Part shown: one piece after another, positions 44,700 through 55,050 of the stretch
How the letters are laid out: every line of letters starts with the position of its first letter
Numbering within the stretch: position 1 is the first letter of the stretch
Notes under the pieces: model-generated
Seen by the model: the letters and a program-made list of their open reading frames with translations, nothing else
Told to the model about the DNA's origin: nothing
Database searches by the model: none
DNA from: Heliopora coerulea
Taxonomy: Eukaryota; Cnidaria; Anthozoa; Scleralcyonacea; Helioporidae
DNA length: 64,000 nucleotides
Direction: 5' to 3'
NCBI GenBank assembly: GCA_030142905.1
Contig: JASJOG010000047.1
Location: 1-64,000, forward strand
Program-made: the position numbers and the translations under genes

Positions 44700-45290
44700 G
44701 TGTTTCGTGGTGGCTGTTTTCCTGGCATTTTTGTTTTCGAGCCAGAAATAGATCCTGACATCTTCAGTGGGACAACATTTCATAAGGAAAACGATCCTGA
44801 AAAAGGCAATGAAATCCTAAGGTGGAAAGCGGAGAGAGGATCCAAAGGCTGTCAGGCCTGCACAAATCCTCTGGACGTTGAGTGCCTTATCCCACTTCTC
44901 AAACAATTGACCATAAAACGCAATCCGGTTAAATACTACAAACTATTCAAAAGCCATCACCCTACAGAGATGAATGAACAAGAATCTCCATTCTACTTTA
45001 CCATTAAACACCAGCAAAATCCAGCCGATAATATTTGGTACAACAAGTCTCCCTTAGGGAAGAATGAAGTCGGGAAGCCTCTATTGAAAGCTGCTTGTTT
45101 TTCAAAGCTTTTCCATTCAGACTTACCTGCAATTGTGTAGCTCAGGCAAGTGATTAACGGGACGTGGAAAGTCTCAATTCATACAAATCTACATCCATTC
45201 AACTTCAGCGAAGAATGTCGTCTACACTTAGTCGCTTAGCAAATGCCCTGTCAAGAAGCAAGTTCCCTTACGTCTTTTGTGCATATTCAT
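44700..45290 (+). pseudogene. Crypton-like tyrosine recombinase (DUF3504) C-terminal relic
   Basis: The frame at 44790-45140 reads LRWKAERGSKGCQACTNPL, NPVKYYKLFKSHHPTEMN, SPFYFTIKHQQNPADN and IWYNKSPLGKNEVGK, matching the C-terminal part of Crypton-derived DUF3504 proteins. After a stop at 45138-45140 another frame gives VESLNSYKSTSIQLQRRMSS, the conserved end that contains the nucleophile Tyr in SLNSYK. The N-terminal part of the domain is not seen. In tyrosine recombinases this part carries the Arg-His-x-x-Arg and Tyr residues, which here survive only in part. Confidence 0.72.
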
Positions 45291-45928
45291 CAGAAAGAAC
45301 CAAGTCAAAAGCGTTGCTACAAAAAGTGAACAGTTAGCCAATGCATATTCCAAAGAGCTAAGTTTTAGAACAGCTCTATCCAGTCATTAAATTTTCCTAT
45401 GACTAAGATGTCTCCCATAAGTGAAACAAGCCGCAAGCACCAAGAAAGTCATTTCGTTTGCTAGTATTAAATCGTTTATTGGTTTCAGAGTTCAAATGAT
45501 GTAAACAACTTCTGAGAGATCCATACAAGGGAAAAAGAAAACGAGAGCAAGTCAACTTGCCCCAATACAGAGCTAACTAACCTAAGTAAGGCTCGGTGAA
45601 CAAAATACCAATCCCCGAGCTTGCACATGTCATTCTTGAGTGACCGGAATCCTAGGAAAATTTCTATCCCTAGTCACCATCAGTGAACTCGATTTCCATA
45701 TCTAGAATGATAACTGGCTAATGAAATTGTACGTCAGTTTTTGTCTCCCGCGCGACTTTTTACATTTTCTGAAGAGTTGGGTTTTTTTTGAAAATACCCG
45801 CAAAACATGTCTTGAAAAGCAAGAAATGGGTTTAAAAATTTCAAATATATTTCGACAAGGTCAAACAGAATTACAAGTTACATATTTTCACGAAAATAAA
45901 TTACAAAACTAATGAGAAACCTGATAAA
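45291..45928. other. Unassigned region
   Basis: No recognisable gene. The frame at 45721-45912 has no known motif. Confidence 0.4.
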
Positions 45929-46831
45929 ATGATATGGAAAAATTACTTTAGCAAACTACCAATTTCGTTATATTTTAATGATTTGCCAGAATGTTTACAA
46001 AATACAACTCCTGGTCTGTATGCTGATGATACTCAAATATATGCAACTTCGGCAAATTTCACAGATTTAGTAGCAAAACTTAATAAAGACTTGGAAAATA
46101 TAATGGAATTGCTTTCCCAAAATAAATTACAACTTCGTACCAAAAAAACAAAAGTGATGTTCATAGGTTCAACCTATAACCTTAAAAATAAAGTGGGTAA
46201 TGACCAAGTAATGATAAACCTCATGTATACTCGGTATACCTCACTGCTATGTTTGGGTGTAGAACTCGATGAAAAGTTGAGTTGGGAAAACCATATAGAT
46301 TCAATATGTAAAAAAGCAGGTACTGGTATTGGAATTATGAAAAGAGTTAAGCTATTTGTGCCATACGAAACTTTACAAAATTTATATAATTCTCTCGTAC
46401 TCCTATACTTTGATTATTGTTCACCCTTACAGGACAACTGTGGAAGTTTGCTGAAACAGAAAATACAAAAATTACAAAATAGGGCAGCAAGAGTTATGAC
46501 AGGTGCCAATTATGTAAGGTCGTCAGCTTTGCTCCATGCTATGTCGTGGAAAAATCTGAGCGACCGACTTAAATTGAATAAATTAGTTCTGATTTACAAA
46601 ATAGTAAACAACCACTCAGCTCCAAATTTAAAAGATTAATTTATTATAAGGGAGGCTAATCTAAGTAATTACAATCTTAGAAATGCCCATACCAATTTCA
46701 CAGTTCCTAAGCCCAATACTGAATATTTGAAAAAAAGTTTTGGGTATAGTGGAGCTGTGCTAGGGAATAGATTACCAATAGAGGCGAAGCTGACAGAGTC
46801 TATAAGCAGCTTCAAAAATTTGATTACATAA
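45929..46831 (+). pseudogene. LINE RT C-terminal half, 5' truncated
   Basis: The fragment begins just before the RT active site: SLYFNDLPECLQ, LYADDTQIYAT (catalytic Asp-Asp), NKLQLRTKKTKVMFIGS, LGVELDEKLSWENHID, FDYCSPLQDNCG and LQNRAARVMTG. A stop at 46637-46639 is followed in the same frame by LRNAHTNFTVPKPNTEYL and FGYSGAVLGNRLPIEAK, the normal family ending. No poly-A is obvious; the 3' UTR may end near 47010. It is a 5'-truncated CR1/L2-like copy that differs in sequence from the other two LINEs in the window. Confidence 0.88.
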
Positions 46832-47124
46832 GTGTTACAACTGAATCAGACATCGAGCATCTTTGACTCTTAACTTTTTAAACATTTTTATATCTTAGAA
46901 TTTAGATTATTTTTTAATGTAGAGTGTTATTCTTGTAAAATGTGTGACGACCCTCAGGAATACCATCATTTGATGATGAAGGTAGCGTGTTTAAATAAAG
47001 TTTCACATCCTCTTTTCACCATCAATTTACCATCTCAAGACAATTTAGTACACTTCATAGACAACACGACTATAATGAATCCTTTTAAATACTCAGATAT
47101 GTAAAACTGACTCAGTAATATCTC

Positions 47125-47525
47125 GTTTCAGCACTTTTTCCATGGTTGTGAATGTTTTCGAAGCCGAGCCAAACAAAAACTGAAGATTAATGTCGTGTAA
47201 AGGACTGGAACTGACGTACAAGACCTGGAAAAGGACTAAAATTGACGTACAAAATTTACCTCTATGGGCGGCGATGTTGACTTCACTTTTTGCCCGGGCA
47301 AATGATTAGCAGTTAGCATTCCAGATATAGAGATTTTACTGTCTCCCACTAATTTGGCCAGGCAAAATGTGAAGCCAAAATAACCGCCAATGGAGGGAAT
47401 TTTTGTCCGTCAGTTTCAGTCCTCTTTGCTGTCTTGTACGTCAGTTCCAGTCCTTTGCACGACTTTAACCTTTAGTTTTTGTGTGGTTCGGCTTTGAAAA
47501 CATTACAAATCATGGAAAATAATCA
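47125..47525. repeat. Foldback element with long arms
   Basis: The left arm at about 47135-47220 (GAAGCCGAGCCAAACAAAAA, then gtcgtgtaaaggactgg) is matched in reverse complement at about 47436-47520, with few differences. Repeats of ACTGACGTACAAGACC occur in both arms. A related half copy is at 47845-47912. No coding capacity. Confidence 0.8.
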
Positions 47526-48880
47526 ATTTTACATAATCGAGTATTTACAAGGATTCACTGTTGCCGCGTGGCTTAAGAAGTTTGCTAAATTGTCTAAAGA
47601 TGGTAAACTAACCGTAAAAAGAGGACGAGCATTTAGTTTCCTAAATTATTTTTTCGAGGCCGTTTTATCAGGTTTCTCGATAACATGGTAATTTATTTTC
47701 TTGAAAATATATCACTGAACCTATAACTCGGTTTGATTTTGTCGGAATATATTTGAAATCCTTAAACTCATTCCTGTCTTTTGAAGAACTATTTTGGGTA
47801 AATTTTCACCGAAAACTCTTCAGGAATGTGTAAAAAATCGCGTGGGCGCCTAAAACTGACGTACAAGACCGCATAGGAGACTAAAACTGACGTAAAAAAT
47901 TGCCCTCCATGAGCAGTGATCTTGGTTCATTGAACTCTATAAAGACTATAACGATATCTCGTTGTACATGGCCTCACGATTGAATGAAGCCGACATGGGG
48001 CAGCCTTGTAGATCAAAAACGCATGGAGAAAAGTGGTATTGAACCTTTACTTTTCATTGACAGTTAACTCTGACAAGTATGCGCTCATGCCGACATTGTC
48101 CTCTACTCACTAAGGATAAAAATGTAAACTGTCAAGAAGTCCGAAATTTAGATTACGTTTATCGCAATAGACCCACAAATTGACCCACAAGTGAGCCTCC
48201 ATGTTGGCTTCAAAATATGGTTTGCAAGTATCATTTCAGTGTTTCTACAGTTAGCATTTTGTGAAGTTAGCATTCTAGTTATGGAAATTGGAATGCTAAT
48301 TGTTCTTTAGGCCCTTTTCCATTTGTTCGAGAACCCCGAGGTGGAACAACTGAACTTTAGTAAACTGGTTGGCGTTTGTTTCCGTTAGCTGTGTAGCAGA
48401 AACCAGATTCTCCAGTTATTAGTCGGCAGGGCTATTATTATTATTGCTCTGTTTGACATTGATTTTTTTTTCTTTACAAAAAAGCAAGAGACAATAGTGA
48501 AGTGGCCTTTCACCATGATCTTGAACTTTTCATTGGGGCATGTTTGTTTTGTCCCCAAATATGGTGGTCTTCAATTTGTCGCCTGCTGTTGAGCGATATT
48601 TAGCTTCTAGCTACTGGAGATCATGGGCATCAAAGACGATATAGATGCCCCCTACGTGGGCAAAGGTTAGTCAAATGCTTTCTAGATTTTCTATGAATTG
48701 ACGTAAATGTGTAAAAATTCTGTTGTTTAAATTTGTGCATACTCAAAAGCCCAGTACTGTTAGTTTTTTAATTATTGTTGATTTTTGGACAAAACTTGTG
48801 CTGAAATTTTCAGTATATATGTATACAATCCTTCTTGGGACCAAATAGGAGTTTAAAGCAAAACAGTTCGTTGCAAGACA
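47526..48880. other. Unassigned region
   Basis: Apart from the partial repeat at 47845-47912, nothing is recognised. Confidence 0.4.
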
Positions 48881-48882
48881 TA

Positions 48883-48960
48883 TTAATTTATAAAATAACG
48901 TGACTCGTACGTGAGCTCTGATTGGTTAATACCCGTGTTTAGAAAAGAGTATCCAAACAC
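48883..48960 (-). repeat. Dispersed repeat, inverted to 62005-62075
   Basis: The complement of this stretch and the plus strand at 62005-62075 share TACTCTwTTCTAAACACGGG and TATTAACCAATCAG. Apparent coding frames in both are the same non-coding repeat. Confidence 0.75.
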
Positions 48961-49089
48961 GGAAAATTTCCCGATAAAAGTATATGGAAGTTTGTTTTGG
49001 ACGTTCAGTCTTACCATGGTTGTGTATTCTCTAGGACAAGTTTGACTAGTAAACGCGACAAAACTCCCGAAGCGCAGTGAAAACACCCC

Positions 49090-50940
49090 GCTCGAAATTA
49101 AACGAGTTAAAAGTGCAAGCTGTTTTCACTATAGAAAACAAGGGATTATCGCGCCTTGATTGACGGAAACGGCGGAAAAGTTATACTACATCTCGAGTGA
49201 GTATAACATGTCCTGCTATGTTCAGGAATCAATCAAATTTCGCGTGGTGACAGATGCAAGTCAAAAGATTTATTTTCGTTGCAACAATATCACTGGACAT
49301 TCACAGACCGCGCCTTGTGCTTCGAAAATGACGGACGAGTAAAAACAATTCATTGCGATATTTTTGCTTTACAATTCCCTCTGTTCCTTTGGATGCCCCA
49401 GAGCCAAGGTAAGGACCTTGGGGACCTATTCAAGACCATCGACTTATTTCAAATGTAGGTCCTTCGGTTCGGTATGAATTCCTTCTTACTAATGGCCAGA
49501 GCGCAACAGCCACCCGCTTCTCATTTTTATTGCATCACGGAAAATTGTATTTTACTTCATAAGCTCTTGGCCAACGAGTCTACAAATGTGGTGAAAAGTG
49601 TCCCAACTTACTCTAAAATTCTCGCGCCACAGATGGACTAGATAACGGAGAAAGTAAAAGCTGCTCAAACCAGAACTGAGGTCTTGGATAAAGCCACATC
49701 GCCTTACATTTGCGATGAACAGCCGCATTCCGCTGTTGAAATGCCAGTAATGTGATGTTTCTTCACATCCTTCTCATATACAGTACAAAGACATTAAGCG
49801 TAGCCTCTATAAATGTGACTTTCTCCTTTGCTAGAAACAGTGGTTATTTAGTGAAGAGAGGTCATGAAAAGCGCTTCGTCTTCCGCCATTCTTAAATTTG
49901 TGCTCTTTTGTAATTTGAACCATCTATTACAGCTTTTACTGTTCATTACCAGAAAATATACAATCATTAACACCAACCTCAAACTTATAAACGTGAAAAT
50001 GCATTCATTTTAATGAATCAAAACTCATCAATGCTTTTGTCACGCTCAATTAACGTTTTTGCATAGAAAGTGACATTCATTAGCATTATTGCCATTTGTA
50101 GGCCGTTAAATTGCTCCCTGTTTGATCCATTCCATAATGTAGATTTTCACCAGAAATGAAAAGTAATCAACGGCGGATCCAAGAATTTCTAAAAGGGAGG
50201 CGCCAATAAAAATTCTGCCGTTGTCCTTCTACCCAGATGACGGTACCAAATGCCAGTTTGTTTGTGGCAGGCTAGGAATGTGTAATCTTCTGACTATATT
50301 TTGCGTGGTTAGACAGTCCATATATTAATTGAATTATGAAAGCCATGCGATAACGATCCGCCTACATGTAGAGCCACCACAGGTAATTTTAGACAAGTTT
50401 CGCTTTTGTTTTTACATGAACTATTGCATACTGTGACAACGCCGGAAGCAATGTCATAATCCAGGTAATTTCTGGGCTTTGCAAGGCAAAGAAGATGATA
50501 TTTTTTATCTGTCAGAGGATCTAGTTATGAGTGCATATGAATGGTAACAGAAGCTCTACGATTGGCACCACTAATCTGCACTGCATCACCATAGTACAAT
50601 TAACCACTAACAACCACACATTCTCAGCTTTGTTCTGCATGAGTGAATCGGCTTATCTTACATGGGATCTATGGTCTTCGTGGTGATCAACAGTTTAATG
50701 ATAATGGCAGTGCTCCCCAACGTTGAACTGATAAGAATTTTAAGTTTTACTCAGGAGATTTATAAATGGTTTGCAACCTTGGGAACTGGGGTTTGGTTAT
50801 CGAGTGTATATTGAACAAATAGAAAATTACTCGTGTGTCGCATTTCACTACAATGACGTCATTTCAACCGGAAAAATCCCTGGTGGAAATATGAGGAGCA
50901 GCCGAGTGTTTTCAGGTATTTTTCCTGTTCAAATTGTGCC
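49090..50940. other. Unassigned region
   Basis: No gene recognised. 50168-50210 (CGGCGGATCCAAGAATTTCT) resembles the end of a GGCGGA-type hAT but its partner end is not found. Confidence 0.4.
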
Positions 50941-51231
50941 ATGAATCAGGGGCGGAGATATAGGGGGCGAGGGGGGCTTGAGTCCCCCCTCCCCCATTTC
51001 TGCCAAAACCCCCAAAATTTGTACTTTCATATTTTATGAACCTTTACATCTGGAGAAAATGTGGTGTAACATCAAGTGGAAAAAAGTCGTCTACTAAAGT
51101 GTAATAATTGATCAATAAAACTAAAACTGTGGAGAGGCGATCGTGGACATGTCCCGAAATGTTCGCGCTAGTATCTACCAGCCATCAGAAATCACGCGTT
51201 TTGCGTGGTTTTCATCGTAAACAAAAGCTCA

Positions 51232-53617
51232 ATGGCGAAAAAGACAGCAGACGTTGTTCAGTTTATTGTCCCTACCACACAAAAAAAGGAAAGAGGCAAC
51301 TGAGACTGAGAGAGGGAATAATCTATCAAGCGATTCAAGAAGTGCGGAGTTTCCAGATGGAGAGACTAATTCTACCTGGGAACATGAAGCAGAAACCGAG
51401 TCTGTGAAGGAACTCGACGACGGAAGCGCATACCCGGACAGTGGTGTGTTTAACAGTACACTTCATGAATGTACAGCAAAGTGTTGTTTAACCATAGAAA
51501 AGCCGTTTCACCCCACCGACGAGCAAATATTAGGGCAACTGGTCGCCAAGAAAAGAAATTTTCAGCCGCACTGGTACAAACAATTTCCTTGGGTGATTGT
51601 CTGCACCACTAACAAAATGTCATACTGCCTTTACTGCCGTTTTGCTGTCAAACATAATTTATTGTCATTTGGCAAGATGGGAGAAAAAGCGTTTACTGAG
51701 ACTGGCTTTCAAAACTGGAAGAAGGCTGGCGAGAAATTCAAGGCTCATGAGGGATCACATGTCCACAGAGAGGCTGAACTAAAGTGGATGGCTCGACGAA
51801 AGCCCACAATTGAAGGGCAGATAAGTTCTCACATATCACAACTTCAAATGACTAGAAGGCAAGGTTTGTTACTCCAATTAAGAGCTATTGTGTTCCTTAC
51901 TCGACAAGGTGTTGCTATCCGAGGACACTCAGAATCAGAAGGGAACTTGGAACAACTTCTAAAAATGTGGAGTAAGGATAATGAAGTACTCAAGACTTGG
52001 CTTAGAGAAAATAGATACTCAAGCCATCAGGCAGTTAATGAGCAAATTGAAATTCTGGGGCTAAGTATGCTGCGTAATCTTTTGAAGAAAATCAAGGAAG
52101 GGATCGGGCCTGCATGGTTCTCAATCATTGCAGACGAGGCAACAGATGTTGTCAATTCTGAACAGCTAAACATTTCAATTCGTTGGGTCAGTGATAATTA
52201 TGAAATTCATGAAGACCCTATAGGGTTATGCAGGGTTCCTGATACTAAGGCAGAAACCTTGTTCAACTTAATCAAGGATCTTCTCATTCGATGTGATTTC
52301 CCACTAACAATGTGCAGAGGACAAGCATATGATGGTGCTGCTAACATGCAGGGTAGAAGAACAGGAGTAGCTACGAAAATTAGACCTGAACAACCTGTAG
52401 CACTACCTGTTCATTGTTACGCTCATTCGTTAAATTCGAGTCTGCAAGATGCAGGAAGAAAGTTAGTGTGTCTCAGAGATGCCTTAGAAACTTGCAAAGG
52501 AATAACTGATCTTATTCGATTATCCCCAAAAAGATCACATCTGTTCATATCCAATCTAGAAGCCAGCAGCAGTCAAGTCACTTTAAAGCCTCTCTGTCCA
52601 ACCAGGTGGACTGCACGAGCAGCTGCAATCAATGCAATCCTTGAGGACTATCCTGTTTTGATGGAAACCATGGAAGAAATTCATACAACCACACGTGATG
52701 AGTTTGGGCTTAAGGCTGCTGGGTTTTTACATGCTCTAGAAAAATTCAACACTCTCTTTGGCATCAGGTTTGCTCACACTTTATTTTTTGCTGCAGAACA
52801 AGTGTCCTTAGTCCTTCAAAGAAAAGACATTTGCATACAAGATGCCTTGACTGCAGTTGATACAGCTAAAACATATTACCATCGCCTACGGTCAGAGGAA
52901 ATATTTAACCAATTCTTTGATGCAATAGTTCAAATTGCTGGCCAGCATTCGATTGACCAACCAGCACTACCCAGGTACAGGCGGCGTCCTGCCAGAGTTG
53001 AGGAAGGGAGTGGGCCTCATCAATATCCGTCTACAACAGCTTACTGTCGCCACATATACTTTGAAGCCTGTGACCTTCTGCTTACTGAGCTAAAAGAGAG
53101 GTTTGATAACCAACCTATTGCATCTGTATTAAAATAAGAACAAATTCTACTGAAGGCAGCCAATGGTGAAGCCGTTGATAATATGATAAGTGTCTTAGGG
53201 GAGTCATGCTACAAAAGTGACATTGACTGGGTTGCTTTAAGAAGACACCTACCACTCCTAAAAGATGTAACTGACAAGGGCACTCCTGATGTCAAAAAAG
53301 TTAGTTCGATTCGTACAATCTGTGAGGCAATGAATAGCAATGAAATATTCAAAGAAATGCTTCCTACAGTGCACCAATTGCTTCGACTTTACTTGACAGT
53401 GCCAATCATATCTTCAACTTCTGAAAGGACTTTCTCTGCCCTACGGCGAGTTTTAACTTATTTACGTTCTTCAATGAAAGAAAGAAGGCTAAATCACTGC
53501 CTTTTACTACATGTGCATAAACAGTTAACAGACTCATTAGACCTTAATTCAGTTGCAAAAGAATTTGTGGATTTGTATGACGGGAGGGTTAAGTTCTTTG
53601 GACGTTTTGATGTTTAA
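51232..53617 (+). pseudogene. ZMYM1-like hAT transposase with one internal stop
   Basis: The main frame runs 51254-53137, then after a single TAA (53135-53137) continues in the same frame to 53617. It has the TTF-type zinc finger (RNFQPHWYKQFPWVI, MSYCLYCRFAV), DUF4371 (LLLQLRAIVFLTRQGVAIRG, WFSIIADEATDVVNSEQLN with the first catalytic Asp), MCRGQAYDGAANMQG (second), VHCYAHSLNSSLQD, PTRWTARAAA and the hAT dimerisation domain (TVPIISSTSERTFSALRR). The likely true ATG is at 51232; its frame joins the main one if the A-run near 51280 gained or lost a base. Ends normally with RFDV. About 780 residues would be expected. Confidence 0.9.
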
Positions 53618-53821
53618 TTTCAGAATCATCATCAGGGTATTATGAAATGATAACTTCACAATTAACCTACACTGCTGGAGTCAACTGAAAAGTGTCGACT
53701 CGAGCGGGATTTGAACTCGCACCAGCGGCGGACCAGTATCCCCAAGGTGCGAGTTCAAATCCCGCTCGAGTCAACATTTTTCAGTTGACTTCAGCAGTGT
53801 AGGTTAATTGTGAAGTTATCA
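53618..53821. mobile_element. Hairpin SINE fragment with 12-bp duplication
   Basis: TTTGATGTTTAA flanks the segment (53606-53617 and 53822-53833). Inside, the tRNA-derived SINE 3' half is present in both orientations around a core of about 22 bp (agcggcggaccagtatcccc), giving arms of roughly 80 bp. The 12-bp duplication fits LINE-driven insertion. It lies right at the stop codon of the hAT transposase. Confidence 0.88.
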
Positions 53822-54124
53822 TTTGATGTTTAAATTGTGCATGTAATACACTTAGGGCCTCAGTCACCGTTTTTTGTGTGAGTTTCTGTTGTATTTCAAA
53901 GCTTCATAATAAAAAAAAAATCGTAAGATATGTAGACATGTTGTTGCATAATTTAAAAATCAAAAAGGTTTCCTGAAATTTATGAAAGCCATACAGCTTT
54001 ACAACATTTTTTGGAACAATATCTTGCAAAACTATTCAGCAAGTTATTTGCCTTCCATGCTAAGTTACACCCTATAGCTATTACACCCCCCCCCCCCACT
54101 TTTTGGGGGCTGTCTCCGCCTTTG

Positions 54125-54613
54125 ATGAATGTTTCTATCTAACAAAACAAGGCCTGATCTAGAGGGGAGTGGATAGGGTGGTTGGCCACCCCCCATTTGT
54201 TATTTATGCAGCTATATTTAACAACTCCGCGATAATTGAATCATATCATACTATCACATCACATGGCATGAACGGCCAAACAGGTTTAAACATCAGTAAA
54301 TTTGTTTATAATTTTTAAACATCACTATATATCTTTTGGCTAAATTGAATTGAAATGAAATGAATTGAATCCGATTAAAAATTCCCAGATAGTTTCAGCA
54401 ATCGTTATTGATAAAAAGTGACAAAACTTGGGTAAGTGTTTTTAAAACAATTTTATGCTCTGAAAATCGGGAACTTTTATACGCGTTTTAATGCTTAGCC
54501 ACCTCCTTTGTAAAGATCCTAGATCAGCGTCTGCGAAAGCCATTTTCTACTTGTTCTATAAAATAACCAAAGTTTTTTTGAGCTTTCGTCGAGCCTGTAC
54601 ATATATATAAATA

Positions 54614-54653
<40 letters not shown>

Positions 54654-54680
54654 CTCAACGAAAGCTCAAAAAAGCTTTGG

Positions 54681-54719
<39 letters not shown>

Positions 54720-55050
54720 TTACTTTTTCAAAAAACAAATATATTTCAATTCATTTTACTTTTTTAAGTAAAACTTCATCTGTGTCCATGTATCTACTTA
54801 TCGATGTAGTTCCCGCTCTTCAAGGCATAGTTCTTGAGCCCACAATATTTATGTTTTTCACGCATACGTAAATAGGTTGTGTGCGCAATTCCATCTGTAT
54901 GACACGTATTTACATCCTGTGTTATGTGGGTTCAACAAATAATAGGCTTCAGTTAATTTCTGCGATGGAACTTTCGACAAAAGTTACTGCGGAGATGCCA
55001 TTTGTGTAACTTCGTCAATTTAGCTTTATAGTGCTGCATAAAGACTGGTC
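54125..55050. other. hAT-like MITE remnants and AT repeats upstream of UBE2J1
   Basis: 54146-54530 may be a hAT MITE: CCTGATCTAGAGGGGA at the left and GATCTAGGATC-type complement at the right, with no readable duplication. A foldback and TA microsatellites follow. The promoter of UBE2J1 should be near 54900-55050 but I see no clear core motif. Confidence 0.45.
54565..54682. repeat. Inverted repeat around a (TA)n tract
   Basis: AACCAAAG...GAGCTTTCGTCGAGCCT at 54565-54596 and its complement at 54651-54682 (two or three mismatches) enclose about 50 bp of TA repeats. A further (AT)n run follows at 54683-54713. It looks like a short foldback element inserted in a TA microsatellite. Confidence 0.85.

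Larger units (their letters stand above)
50947..54124 (+). mobile_element. ZMYM1-like hAT, nearly complete
   Basis: CAGGGGCGGAGATATAGGGG at the left and TCTCCGCCTTTG at the right form inverted repeats with C-rich subterminal sequence. ATGAAT flanks both sides (50941-50946 and 54125-54130), a partial match to an 8-bp duplication. It is 3178 bp including a 204-bp SINE-derived hairpin inserted at the end of the gene. Confidence 0.82.

Noticed and set aside
48883..49086. Minus-strand ORF resembling 62002-62199
   Set aside because: The similarity comes from a shared inverted non-coding repeat, with similar peptide only by chance frame.
54146..54530. Definite hAT MITE
   Set aside because: Inverted ends are short (about 10 bp) and no duplication is seen; left as a possibility.
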